From positions 1 to 15,631 of the forward strand of contig DHRX01000092.1 in assembly GCA_002408345.1 (NCBI GenBank): a DNA stretch of 15,631 nt, written 5' to 3'. The notes below the pieces were generated by a model. The model had not been told where the DNA came from. It worked only from the letters and a program-made list of their open reading frames with translations, and did not search any database. A program made the position numbers and the translations under genes. This document shows, piece by piece, positions 1 to 7,697 of the stretch (position 1 is the stretch's first letter; the number at the start of each line of letters is the position of its first letter). This DNA comes from Firmicutes bacterium UBA5301. Its GTDB lineage: Bacteria > Bacillota > UBA5301.

Positions 1-66
1 CCAGAGGAACGAGATAATAAGCGGGCTGTTGTGATTAGGGAATGGATTGCTCATTTTACAAAATAG
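1..66 (+). CDS. mcsB: Protein arginine kinase McsB, C-terminal end (partial)
   Basis: The window opens inside a reading frame that ends at TAG 64-66. Its 21 visible residues start PEERD and end IAHFTK, with the basic pattern KRAVVIRE between. Clostridial McsB proteins commonly end with a PEERD..RA..IR pattern, as I remember it, and McsB normally lies directly upstream of clpC. McsB phosphorylates arginines on proteins and marks them for ClpC-ClpP degradation. The stop lies 12 bases before the clpC start, so the two are almost certainly cotranscribed. The identification rests on a short tail plus position; no catalytic residue is inside the window. Confidence 0.65.
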   Translation, partial: PEERDNKRAVVIREWIAHFTK

Positions 67-78
67 GGGGTTATTAAT

Positions 79-2559
79 ATGTTTGGGAGGTTTACGGAAA
101 GGGCAGAAAAGGTTATTCTGTTGTCCCAAGATGAGGCGAGGCGTTTAGGGCACAACGTAGTTGGTACTGAACACCTACTGTTAGGTCTGGTTCGGGAAGG
201 GCAAGGAATTGCGGCTAAGGTTTTGCAGTCCTTGGGAATTGGGTTAGACGAACTCCGGGGAGAAATTGAGAAAGTTATTGGTCGTGGTGAAGATGTTGTA
301 ATCGGTAAAATTGGTTTTACTCCTCGAGCTAAACGGGTCATGGAATTAGCGTTAGATGAAGCCAGAACCTTAGGACATAACTATATTGGGACGGAACATA
401 TTTTACTTGGTCTGCTACGGGAAGAGGAAGGGGTAGCAGCCAGGGTGTTGCGTAACTTAGGTGTAGACGTTAGCAAGGCTCGGCAAAAGACCTTAGAACT
501 CTTAGGCTCCTATTATCAAATGGGAATGCCCGGAACTCCACAACAGCCAGGAGCTACGGTTAACCAGGCTCGGGCCTCACGAACCAATACCCCTACATTG
601 GATCAGCATGGTCGGGATCTAACCGAATTGGCGAAGGCCGATAAACTAGACCCGGTTATTGGTCGATCCAAAGAGATTGAACGGGTAATTCAGGTGCTAA
701 GTCGACGGACGAAAAACAACCCTGTTCTCATTGGGGAGCCAGGGGTTGGTAAGACCGCTATTATTGAAGGGCTAGCTAGGATGATTGTTTCTGGCGATGT
801 TCCTGAGATATTACGTGATAAAAGGGTAGTCACTTTAGATATGGGTTCCTTGGTGGCTGGTTCTAAATACCGAGGCGAGTTTGAAGAGCGGCTCAAAAAG
901 ATTATGGATGAAATTCGCCAGGCCGGTAATGTAATTCTCTTTATTGACGAAATGCATACCATAATCGGTGCAGGTGCTGCTGAAGGTGCAATTGATGCTT
1001 CCAATATACTCAAGCCGGCTTTAGCCCGTGGGGAACTGCATACTATCGGCGCAACTACTTTAGATGAGTATCGGAAAAATGTGGAAAAGGATCCTGCTTT
1101 GGAGCGCCGGTTCCAACCGGTTATGGTTGAGGAGCCAACTCAAGAAGAAGCGATAGCTATTCTTGAAGGGTTGCGGGATCGGTATGAAGCTCACCACCGG
1201 GTCCATATTAGCGATGAAGCTATACGCGAGGCGGTAGTTCTATCTAGTCGTTATGTATCTGACCGCTTTCTACCTGATAAGGCGATTGACCTAATTGATG
1301 AAGCTGGTTCACGGGTCCGCTTAATGTCACTGGAGCCTACTGAAGATATAAAACGCTTAAAAGTAGATCTAGATGACTTAGAGTTAGAGAAAGAAGAAGC
1401 TGTTAAAAATCAGGAGTTTGAGAAAGCTGCTCAGCTTAGAGATAAAGAGCAACAGCTTAAAGCAGAGTTGGAAGAAGCGACTAACCAGTGGGAGCAGCAA
1501 AGGCAGCGGCAAGTTGGAGAAGTTACTGGAGAGGATATTGCAGCTATTGTTTCTAGCTGGACTGGAATTCCGGTAACCCGGTTGGAAGAAGACGAAAGTG
1601 AGCGTCTATTAAAACTAGAAGAGATTTTAGAACGGCGGGTTATCGGTCAGAAAGAAGCGGTTAATGCTGTATCTAGAGCGATTCGTAGAGCACGCTCAGG
1701 CTTGAAAAACCCTAAACGTCCTATCGGTTCCTTTATCTTCTTAGGTCCGACTGGAGTGGGAAAAACTGAGCTAGCGAAGGCGTTGGCTGAGACGATGTTC
1801 GGCGATGATGACGCTATGATTCGTATCGATATGTCTGAATATATGGAGCGTCATGCGGTTTCCCGGTTAATCGGTTCACCTCCTGGTTATGTTGGTTATG
1901 ATGAAGGGGGACAGCTAACAGAACAGGTTCGGAGACGGCCCTATTCAGTAGTACTTTTTGACGAAATTGAGAAAGCCCACCCAGATGTATTTAACGTACT
2001 GCTCCAAGTATTAGAGGATGGTCGGTTGACTGACGGGAAGGGGCGGACCGTAGATTTCCGAAACACGGTGCTAATTATGACTTCTAACGTAGGAGCGGCC
2101 GAGATTAGAAGGACGAATCTGGGTTTCCAAACTATTGACGATGATCGGCAAAAAGACGAGTATGAACGGATGAAAATGCAGTTACTGGAGCAGCTACGCA
2201 AAACATTCCGTCCAGAATTCCTAAACAGAATTGATGAAGTCATTGTCTTCCAGGAGTTGAATAAGGAAGAGCTCAAGCAAATTGTTGGACTGATGGTTAA
2301 GGAGTTTCAGCAACATACTGCTGAGATGGGCATTAATATTGAAATTAACCCAGCAGCGCAGGAACTGTTGTTAGAGAAAAGCTATGAGCCAGAATATGGG
2401 GCTAGACCTTTGCGCCGGGCTTTAGAACAGATGATTGAAAATCCCTTAGCAGAAAAAATGCTCCAAAAAGATTTTGATAAGAGCGCCACGATCGTTGTTA
2501 CTGTGGAAGATGGTGAATTAGTATTTACTTCCCGGGAATTAGCCGGAACTTCAGCATAG
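79..2559 (+). CDS. clpC: ATP-dependent Clp protease ATPase subunit ClpC
   Basis: This is a full-length (826 residues) Hsp100 AAA+ unfoldase that feeds substrates to the ClpP peptidase in the cytoplasm. Two N-terminal Clp repeats come first (about 4-75 and 80-145), each with a GHN..GTEH motif. The first AAA+ module has Walker A GEPGVGKT at 219-226 and Walker B with D290-E291. A UVR-type middle domain (about 435-470), diagnostic for ClpC over ClpB or ClpA, separates it from the second module. That module has Walker A GPTGVGKT at 556-563 and Walker B D628-E629. An LGF tripeptide at 681-683 is the ClpP-docking loop. The ATG is preceded by a G-rich site at 66-70. ClpC usually needs adaptors such as McsB or MecA. 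Any CtsR operator would lie upstream of the window. Nothing looks broken. Confidence 0.97.
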   Translation: MFGRFTERAEKVILLSQDEARRLGHNVVGTEHLLLGLVREGQGIAAKVLQSLGIGLDELRGEIEKVIGRGEDVVIGKIGFTPRAKRVMELALDEARTLGHNYIGTEHILLGLLREEEGVAARVLRNLGVDVSKARQKTLELLGSYYQMGMPGTPQQPGATVNQARASRTNTPTLDQHGRDLTELAKADKLDPVIGRSKEIERVIQVLSRRTKNNPVLIGEPGVGKTAIIEGLARMIVSGDVPEILRDKRVVTLDMGSLVAGSKYRGEFEERLKKIMDEIRQAGNVILFIDEMHTIIGAGAAEGAIDASNILKPALARGELHTIGATTLDEYRKNVEKDPALERRFQPVMVEEPTQEEAIAILEGLRDRYEAHHRVHISDEAIREAVVLSSRYVSDRFLPDKAIDLIDEAGSRVRLMSLEPTEDIKRLKVDLDDLELEKEEAVKNQEFEKAAQLRDKEQQLKAELEEATNQWEQQRQRQVGEVTGEDIAAIVSSWTGIPVTRLEEDESERLLKLEEILERRVIGQKEAVNAVSRAIRRARSGLKNPKRPIGSFIFLGPTGVGKTELAKALAETMFGDDDAMIRIDMSEYMERHAVSRLIGSPPGYVGYDEGGQLTEQVRRRPYSVVLFDEIEKAHPDVFNVLLQVLEDGRLTDGKGRTVDFRNTVLIMTSNVGAAEIRRTNLGFQTIDDDRQKDEYERMKMQLLEQLRKTFRPEFLNRIDEVIVFQELNKEELKQIVGLMVKEFQQHTAEMGINIEINPAAQELLLEKSYEPEYGARPLRRALEQMIENPLAEKMLQKDFDKSATIVVTVEDGELVFTSRELAGTSA

Positions 2560-2572
2560 GAGGGGAACGGTT

Positions 2573-2764
2573 ATGGAAGAAACAAAATGGGTTACCGTTT
2601 ACCAAGCTACTGACTCCTACGATGCGTTAGAAATAAAGAATTTACTACAGGAGCATAACATAACTTGCCGTCTTCAGGGTACGGGATCTGTCCAAGTACC
2701 ACCTAAGATGGCGGCTCAAGCTAGGGATTTAGTGGATTCACGACCGGATCGAGCAGATTTTTAG
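2573..2764 (+). CDS. Small DUF2007-like protein
   Basis: This 63-residue protein begins with WVTVYQATDSYDALEIKNLL and continues with a CRLQ strand and a VPPKMAAQARDLV helix. The pattern of a strand, then a helix picking up A..IK.LL, then a strand and a final A.-containing helix resembles the DUF2007 family of small 'putative signal transducing' proteins, whose molecular role is not established. A strong ribosome site (AGGAGGGG, 2559-2566) overlaps the end of clpC, so it is probably translated from the same transcript as clpC. The tail after the last helix is short and polar. There is no signal peptide or membrane segment. The gene is convincing; the family assignment is by eye. Confidence 0.7.
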   Translation: MEETKWVTVYQATDSYDALEIKNLLQEHNITCRLQGTGSVQVPPKMAAQARDLVDSRPDRADF

Positions 2765-2783
2765 AACCAATGTTGGTAAGTTA

Positions 2784-2792
2784 TGTTATAAT
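2784..2792 (+). promoter_or_regulatory. Extended -10 promoter for radA-disA
   Basis: TGTTATAAT (TATAAT at 2787-2792) is a perfect -10 with the TGn extension, about 32 bases before the radA start. No good -35 hexamer sits at 16-18 bases; the TTGGTA at 2773 is too close. Extended -10 promoters can work without a -35, so a separate start for radA-disA is plausible. Confidence 0.45.
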
Positions 2793-2823
2793 TAAATAAG
2801 GATGTTTTAGGGGTGGTAGCTCG

Positions 2824-4197
2824 TTGAAGAAGGCTCGTACAGTCTTTGTATGTTCTGATTGCGGCAATGAAAGTCAAAAATGGTTTGGACGTTGCCCGAG
2901 CTGCCAAGCCTGGAATACCTTAGTTGAGGAGAAAACTGATCAGGACCGGGCCGGCACTTTCCGGCTCGGTTTTTCATGTAGTAATGTTGTGCCTATTAGT
3001 ATTACTGAGGCATCAGGAGGAGAAGAAGAACGACTTTCTACCGGTATCCCTGAGTTAGATCGGGTTTTAGGTGGCGGAATGGTTCCGGGATCGTTGGTCT
3101 TAGTCGGTGGTGAGCCCGGGATTGGCAAGTCTACTTTGATGCTGCAGGTTGCTGGGATGTGGGCTACTAATAATGGACGTGTTTTTTATGCTTCTGGCGA
3201 AGAATCGGTTGAGCAGGTTAAGCTGCGTGCTGACCGTATTGGTAGTTTAGCTACAGAGCTTTATGTGGCTACTGAAAATGATATTAATCAAATTATCGAG
3301 TTAGCCGGAGAGCTTAAGCCTTCACTGTTGGTCTTAGATTCTGTACAAACCGCTTATACTCCAGAACTATCATCGGCTCCGGGAAGTGTAGCTCAAGTTC
3401 GCCAAACGACTACAGAAATCCTGCGTTGGGCTAAATCTACTGGGACACCAGTTTTTTTAATTGGGCATGTTACCAAATCAGGATCATTGGCGGGTCCCAA
3501 AGTTCTAGAACATATCGTTGATACGGTACTTAATTTTGAGGGGGATAGCGCTCATATTTACCGTATCCTCCGGGCAACGAAAAATCGTTTCGGATCGACC
3601 CAAGAAATTGGGGTCTTTGAAATGCAAGGTTCTGGTCTGGTTCAGGTAACAAACCCTTCTCAGATATTTATTAGCCAAAGGGCACTTAACAGTACAGGTT
3701 CGGTTGTTGTTGCTACAATGGAGGGTACAAGACCACTTTTAGTAGAAGTTCAAGCCTTGGTAAGCAGAGCTAGTTTTGTCGGTACACCACGGCGACAAAG
3801 TATTGGTTTTGACCATGGGCGGGTAGCTATTCTTTTGGCGGTATTAGATCAAAGGGCCGGTTTGCATTTAGAAAACCAAGATGTTTATGTTAATGTGGCT
3901 GGAGGGGTTAGAGTTGTAGAACCAGCCGCGGATTTAGGGGTTGCGTTGGCGATTGCATCTAGCTTTAGGAATTACGCTTTAGATCCAGAGCTTTGTATAA
4001 TTGGCGAAGTAGGGTTATCAGGAGAGGTCCGTCGGGTAAGCAGGATTGAAGCTCGGTTAGCTGAAGCGACTAAGCTTGGTTTTAGCAGAGCATTAATTCC
4101 AAAAGCTAATTTAACCGAATGTACTAGTAATAAGGGACTAAAGCCGTTAGGCGTCACGGATATTAGGGAAGCTTTAGGGTACGCCTTTAGCAAGTAA
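2824..4197 (+). CDS. radA: DNA repair protein RadA (Sms)
   Basis: This 457-residue RecA-like branch-migration helicase helps process recombination intermediates. The order of parts is complete. A four-cysteine zinc finger (C10, C13, C24, C27) opens the protein. The RecA-type ATPase core has Walker A GEPGIGKST at 96-104, and the RadA-specific KNRFG motif lies at 253-257. The C-terminal third is a Lon-like domain. The start is TTG at 2824, which begins MKKARTVFVC in the usual place just before the zinc finger and has GGGGTGG at 2810-2816 as ribosome site. It is followed after 21 bases by disA, an arrangement shared with Bacillus. DisA and RadA are known to interact at branched DNA. Confidence 0.96.
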   Translation: MKKARTVFVCSDCGNESQKWFGRCPSCQAWNTLVEEKTDQDRAGTFRLGFSCSNVVPISITEASGGEEERLSTGIPELDRVLGGGMVPGSLVLVGGEPGIGKSTLMLQVAGMWATNNGRVFYASGEESVEQVKLRADRIGSLATELYVATENDINQIIELAGELKPSLLVLDSVQTAYTPELSSAPGSVAQVRQTTTEILRWAKSTGTPVFLIGHVTKSGSLAGPKVLEHIVDTVLNFEGDSAHIYRILRATKNRFGSTQEIGVFEMQGSGLVQVTNPSQIFISQRALNSTGSVVVATMEGTRPLLVEVQALVSRASFVGTPRRQSIGFDHGRVAILLAVLDQRAGLHLENQDVYVNVAGGVRVVEPAADLGVALAIASSFRNYALDPELCIIGEVGLSGEVRRVSRIEARLAEATKLGFSRALIPKANLTECTSNKGLKPLGVTDIREALGYAFSK

Positions 4198-4218
4198 ATA
4201 GGGAGGAGCAGTGGACGT

Positions 4219-5298
4219 ATGGCCGAATATTCCAACTTTGACGACAAAGTTATTGAAGTTTTACCGATGGTGGCACCGGGTACAGATCTTTACGAAGGGC
4301 TGGAAAACATACTTAGGGCGAGAACCGGTGCCTTAATTGTTCTTGGCGATAGTGAGGAAATATTAAGCCTTTGTGATGGCGGTTTTCGCATAGACTGTGA
4401 AATGCGGCCTACGGCTCTTTACGAACTAGCTAAAATGGATGGAGCTATAGTTTTATCCCGAGATGCGAAGCGGATATTACTTGCTAATACGCAGCTCATT
4501 CCTAATCCATTAATCCCTTCTTTAGAGACAGGAACCAGGCATCGTACCGCTCAACGGGTAGCGGTGCAAACTGGTGAGTTGGTAATATCTATTAGTCAGC
4601 GCCGCAATGTAATTACCCTATATAAGGGTAGTAGCAAATATGTCATGCATGATGTTAGTGTGATTTTGGCCAAAGCCAACCAAGCGTTACAGACTTTGGA
4701 AAAATACAAGAGTGTACTGGGCGAGGTTCTAGCCAACTTGACAGCATTGGAATTCGAAGATTTGGTAACCGCTGTGGATGTGGCTACAGCTATTCAACGG
4801 GCCCAGATGGTCTTCCGCATAGCCAACGAGATTGAAAAATATATTTGTGAATTAGGTGCCGAGGGACGGTTAGTTAACATGCAGTTAGAAGAGCTGATGG
4901 TGGATATAGAAGATGAAGGGCTTCTTGTAATCAGGGACTATAAAAGTACAGAGGAAAAACGTCAGCCGGAAGAGGTTTGGAAGCTCTTATCAAAATGGTC
5001 ATCTGAGGATCTACTAGACTTGAATTTGATTACTCGGTCTTTAGGCCATGGTGGTTCTATGAATGCGTTAGAGACGTTGTTAACACCTAGGGGTTATCGG
5101 ACCCTTACTAAAATTCCACGTTTACCGATGCCGGTTATTGAAAACCTAGTTGAAACTTTTGAGAGCCTCCCCCAGATTTTAGATGCCTCTATTGAGGAAT
5201 TAGATGCTGTGGAAGGGATTGGCGAGGTTAGAGCCCGGGCCATTAAAGAAGGCCTGCGCCGCTTACGGGAACAGGCCTTAATTGACCAACATATTTAA
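4219..5298 (+). CDS. disA: DNA integrity scanning diadenylate cyclase DisA
   Basis: DisA makes c-di-AMP from two ATP molecules and reports on DNA integrity: branched DNA bound by its C-terminal domain inhibits the cyclase. The 359 residues fit the family. The N-terminal DAC domain shows both catalytic motifs, D74-G75-A76 and G105-T-R-H-R109. A helical linker region follows, and the C-terminus (about 300-350) has helix-hairpin-helix elements, including VEGIGEVRARAI. The start ATG 4219 has an AGGGAGGAG ribosome site at 4200-4208, spaced about 10 bases. It sits just behind radA and is convergent with the next gene, whose stop is only seven bases away. Confidence 0.96.
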   Translation: MAEYSNFDDKVIEVLPMVAPGTDLYEGLENILRARTGALIVLGDSEEILSLCDGGFRIDCEMRPTALYELAKMDGAIVLSRDAKRILLANTQLIPNPLIPSLETGTRHRTAQRVAVQTGELVISISQRRNVITLYKGSSKYVMHDVSVILAKANQALQTLEKYKSVLGEVLANLTALEFEDLVTAVDVATAIQRAQMVFRIANEIEKYICELGAEGRLVNMQLEELMVDIEDEGLLVIRDYKSTEEKRQPEEVWKLLSKWSSEDLLDLNLITRSLGHGGSMNALETLLTPRGYRTLTKIPRLPMPVIENLVETFESLPQILDASIEELDAVEGIGEVRARAIKEGLRRLREQALIDQHI

Positions 5299-5305
5299 GT
5301 TTAAT

Positions 5306-5704
5306 CTAGGTTAAGGTGAAGGTTCCTAGGGTAGATACTCGGGAGTATTCCTTAAGTAAAATATCTTCCATGTTTAAGCTAAATAATTCGCAGAGAGCTG
5401 CGATATAAAATTGAATATGGCCTAATTCGGTTTCAATTACCTCTTGGCAGCTAGGGCAGAGCTCCCCTTCTAAATGAGAATTCATAAATCTTTTTAGTTG
5501 ACTATAAGAATCTAAACCAGGTGGGTAACTTTGCCGTTCAGCTTTTACTTGTACGCAACCACAAGAGGTTACGGATTTGGCCACAGCTCGGTTGACCCGG
5601 GCACAGGCTTCTTGAAGCTTGGAGGTAACATCTAGGATGCTTTTATGCCGAATTAAGCACTCAGAGACACTCTGTTGGAACTTGTCGTAGCTAACTTCCT
5701 CCAT
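5306..5704 (-). CDS. Conserved hypothetical protein with CxC and CPSC cysteine pairs
   Basis: I do not recognise a function. The 132-residue protein is mostly helical. Two cysteine pairs, C48-G-C50 and C83-P-S-C86, could form a metal site. The segment 88-119 (EVIETELGHIQFYIAALCEL and on through MEDILLKE) recalls the final helices of MazG-like proteins, but no EExxE metal motif is visible, so pyrophosphatase activity should not be assumed. From memory, similar proteins sit beside disA in Moorella and Desulfotomaculum-type genomes, and some carry a DUF1573 label that I cannot verify. It is the only minus-strand gene in the window, with its own consensus promoter and a GGGGTGGG ribosome site (5711-5718). 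There is no signal peptide or membrane segment. Confidence 0.75.
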   Translation of the reverse strand: MEEVSYDKFQQSVSECLIRHKSILDVTSKLQEACARVNRAVAKSVTSCGCVQVKAERQSYPPGLDSYSQLKRFMNSHLEGELCPSCQEVIETELGHIQFYIAALCELFSLNMEDILLKEYSRVSTLGTFTLT

Positions 5705-5735
5705 ATAACGCCCACCCCTTCCATATGTCTATTTT

Positions 5736-5765
5736 ATTATAGGCCGGGCCCATTTTTCTTGTCAA
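5736..5765 (-). promoter_or_regulatory. Sigma-A promoter for the minus-strand cysteine-pair gene
   Basis: On the minus strand TTGACA (5760-5765) is followed after 18 bases by TATAAT (5736-5741). Both hexamers are perfect. Transcription would start around 5729, about 25 bases before the ATG at 5704. Confidence 0.8.
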
Positions 5766-5797
5766 GGAGTGCTTCTGGGAAGCTAGATTCAAACATG

Positions 5798-5826
5798 TTG
5801 ACAACCTACTTAGCAGGTGATATAAT
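5798..5826 (+). promoter_or_regulatory. carD promoter P1
   Basis: TTGACA (5798-5803) and TATAAT (5821-5826) are both perfect and separated by 17 bases. This is the upstream member of a tandem pair in front of carD, and its -35 lies 33 bases from the -35 of the divergent promoter. Confidence 0.8.
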
Positions 5827-5837
5827 AAATAATTTTG

Positions 5838-5866
5838 TTGACATTACTCGGCAAAATTAGTACAAT
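5838..5866 (+). promoter_or_regulatory. carD promoter P2
   Basis: TTGACA (5838-5843) and TACAAT (5861-5866) are separated by 17 bases. It lies exactly 40 bases downstream of P1, so polymerases at the two sites could interfere with each other. The start would be near 5873. Confidence 0.7.
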
Positions 5867-5888
5867 TAGAATCAGGCATTATTATAAT

Positions 5889-5908
5889 TAGGCGTTATAT
5901 TCCGCCTA
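5889..5908. repeat. Inverted repeat in the carD leader
   Basis: TAGGCG (5889-5894) and CGCCTA (5903-5908) flank eight A/T-rich bases. It lies downstream of both carD promoters and 17 bases before the ribosome site. It could be a short RNA hairpin or a protein-binding site; there is no T-run, so it is not a terminator. Confidence 0.4.
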
Positions 5909-5939
5909 GTTTGAGACAAAGGGAGCGGAGGAGAATACG

Positions 5940-6437
5940 ATGTTTAACGTTGGGGACCGGGTGGTTTACCCAATGCATGGGGCTGGGATTATTGAAGCCA
6001 TTGAAGAGAAAGAAATCCTTGGGGAAAAACAGCAGTATTATATTATGCGTTTGCCTGTAGGTGACCTCAGGGTTATGGTACCGGTTAATGCTGTAGATGA
6101 AGTGGGTTTGCGTGAAGTTATTAATTCAGAAGAAGTAGAAAAAGTTTTAGAGATTTTAGATGCTGAGCGGAGCAAAATGTCTAATAATTGGAACCGGCGT
6201 TACCGGGCTAATTTAGAAAAAATTAGATCTGGGGATATTTTTGAGGTTACGGAGGTAGTTAAGAATTTATCCCTTCGAGATCAGGAAAAAGGTCTTTCTA
6301 CTGGGGAGAGAAAAATGCTGGAAAGCGCTCGTCAAATACTAGTCAGTGAACTGGTATTGGCCAAGGACCTATCCGAGCAGGATGCCCGGAGTCTAATTGA
6401 ACAAAAATTACAAAATAATATTGCGGCAAATGAATGA
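5940..6437 (+). CDS. carD: CarD-family transcription regulator
   Basis: CarD/CdnL proteins bind the RNA polymerase beta subunit and act on open-complex stability, notably at rRNA and growth-related promoters. The 165 residues match the family. The N-terminal Tudor-like polymerase-interaction domain (about 1-60) begins FNVGDRVVYPMHGAG. The C-terminal domain is helical (about 65-160) and carries the conserved tryptophan (W84, in SNNWNRRYR) that inserts next to the -10 region. The SEQDARSLIEQKL helix closes the protein. A GGAGGAG ribosome site lies at 5926-5932. It has tandem sigma-A promoters and no visible terminator before the next gene. Confidence 0.93.
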   Translation: MFNVGDRVVYPMHGAGIIEAIEEKEILGEKQQYYIMRLPVGDLRVMVPVNAVDEVGLREVINSEEVEKVLEILDAERSKMSNNWNRRYRANLEKIRSGDIFEVTEVVKNLSLRDQEKGLSTGERKMLESARQILVSELVLAKDLSEQDARSLIEQKLQNNIAANE

Positions 6438-6505
6438 CATAGTTGGGAACAAAGTACGTGAGGATATAGTTATAATTAATAGTATAGGGGGAAGGAGGTG
6501 AGATA

Positions 6506-7621
6506 ATGGATAAATTAATTCGCCTTTTCTTCCTGCTGCTCGGCGCTACTATTGGTTTTTACATGGCCCGCCACGGGCTACCTTTATTTTATGAGGGTGG
6601 GTTCGTGGCGGTAGCTGTTACACGGCAGACTTTATTGTTATCGATGATAATCGGCGGAGTAGTTGGTCTTTTGAGTTCATCATATATCGTACGCTGGATT
6701 AGGAGCTTAGTTACTTTTATTCTTAGCCGTCTACACGCTCACCCATTTTCAGATATTATCGCTGGGACTATCGGTATAGTAGTTGGGTTATTTATTGCGC
6801 TATTGCTGACCCTATCTTTTCCAGATGATGTTCCATTTATCGGCGATTACTTGCCGGTATTGATTAGCCTTTTTATGGGCTATGTGGGTATGGCACTTTT
6901 TGTTAAAAGGAAAGAGGAATTATTTAATGTTTTTTCTTTTGCTAACCTACAAAAAGCTCAGAATAGCCTAATGGAAGGGGCGGCTAATGGTGACTGCTCT
7001 AATGTTAAAATTCTTGACACCAGCGTAATAATCGATGGACGTATTTTGGATATCTCCAGAACTGGCTTTATCGAAGGCGATTTAATTGTGCCTAATTTTG
7101 TTTTAGAGGAAATACAACATATCGCTGATTCGGCAGATTTACTTCGCCGGAACAGAGGTAGGCGGGGTTTAGATATCCTCAACAAAATTCAAAAAGAGCT
7201 GCCGCTAGAGGTGACTATCCTTCAGAAAGATTATCCGGATATTGCCGAGGTTGACAGTAGAATCGTTCAGTTAGCCAAAGATTTAAACGGGATAGTTTTA
7301 ACCAATGATTATAATCTAAACAAAGTTTGTGAATTACAAGGGGTTGCTGTTCTCAACATTAATGAGTTAGCTAACGCAGTTAAACCTGTGGTTTTGCCGG
7401 GTGAAGAGATGACTGTTCAAGTTATTAAAGATGGTAAAGAGGCTGGACAGGGGGTAGCTTATCTCGACGATGGAACGATGATTGTTGTCGATGGTGGTAA
7501 GCGCTTTATTGGGGAGACACTAGAGGTAGTGGTGACTAGCGTTCTCCAAACGGCAGCTGGGCGGATGATTTTTGCTAAACCTAAAGATTTAGCAGATAAG
7601 ACCTTAGAAAAGGCTCAATAA
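6506..7621 (+). CDS. Membrane-anchored PIN-TRAM protein (YacL type)
   Basis: This 371-residue protein combines a membrane anchor with RNA-related domains. Four hydrophobic segments come first (about 5-22, 42-62, 83-104, 111-133). They are followed by a PIN domain (about 167-280) with acidic residues of the nuclease site at D171 (ILDTSVIIDGR) and D268 (LTNDYNL). A TRAM domain lies at about 300-360. This matches YacL of Bacillus, which occupies the same place between the disA block and the isoprenoid genes. PIN domains are Mg-dependent ribonucleases, and TRAM binds RNA or tRNA-like structures; the native substrate is not known to me. The ribosome site AAGGAGGTGA (6492-6501) is a perfect anti-16S match, so translation should be strong. 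Confidence 0.92.
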   Translation: MDKLIRLFFLLLGATIGFYMARHGLPLFYEGGFVAVAVTRQTLLLSMIIGGVVGLLSSSYIVRWIRSLVTFILSRLHAHPFSDIIAGTIGIVVGLFIALLLTLSFPDDVPFIGDYLPVLISLFMGYVGMALFVKRKEELFNVFSFANLQKAQNSLMEGAANGDCSNVKILDTSVIIDGRILDISRTGFIEGDLIVPNFVLEEIQHIADSADLLRRNRGRRGLDILNKIQKELPLEVTILQKDYPDIAEVDSRIVQLAKDLNGIVLTNDYNLNKVCELQGVAVLNINELANAVKPVVLPGEEMTVQVIKDGKEAGQGVAYLDDGTMIVVDGGKRFIGETLEVVVTSVLQTAAGRMIFAKPKDLADKTLEKAQ

Positions 7622-7635
7622 TTGGGTACACTTAT

Positions 7636-7664
7636 AGGCCCCTATTGGGGCCTTTCTCTATCTT
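7636..7664 (+). terminator. Intrinsic terminator after the PIN-TRAM gene
   Basis: AGGCCCC (7636-7642), loop TATT, GGGGCCT (7647-7653), then a pyrimidine tail TTCTCTATCTT. The seven-pair GC stem is strong, but the tail is interrupted by C residues, so some read-through into ispF is likely. ispF has no convincing promoter of its own in the remaining 33 bases. Confidence 0.65.
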
Positions 7665-7697
7665 ACCTGATAGTGGTTAAAGGGGCAGATTCTTGAC

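Noticed and set aside
5335..5348. ATACTC-GG-GAGTAT inverted repeat as a disA terminator
   Set aside because: It is A/T-rich, has no T-run, a two-base loop, and lies inside the coding sequence of the minus-strand gene.
5675..5860. Open frame of 61 residues on the plus strand
   Set aside because: It overlaps the start of the minus-strand gene and the promoter island, lacks a ribosome site and has no protein-like pattern.
6471..6476. TATAAT as a promoter for the PIN-TRAM gene
   Set aside because: No acceptable -35 lies 16-19 bases upstream and there is no TGn extension; the gene may simply be read from the carD promoters.
7692..7697. TTGACA immediately before the ispF start
   Set aside because: As a -35 it would place the start site inside ispF; no -10 follows at the proper distance and no later start codon fits the family.
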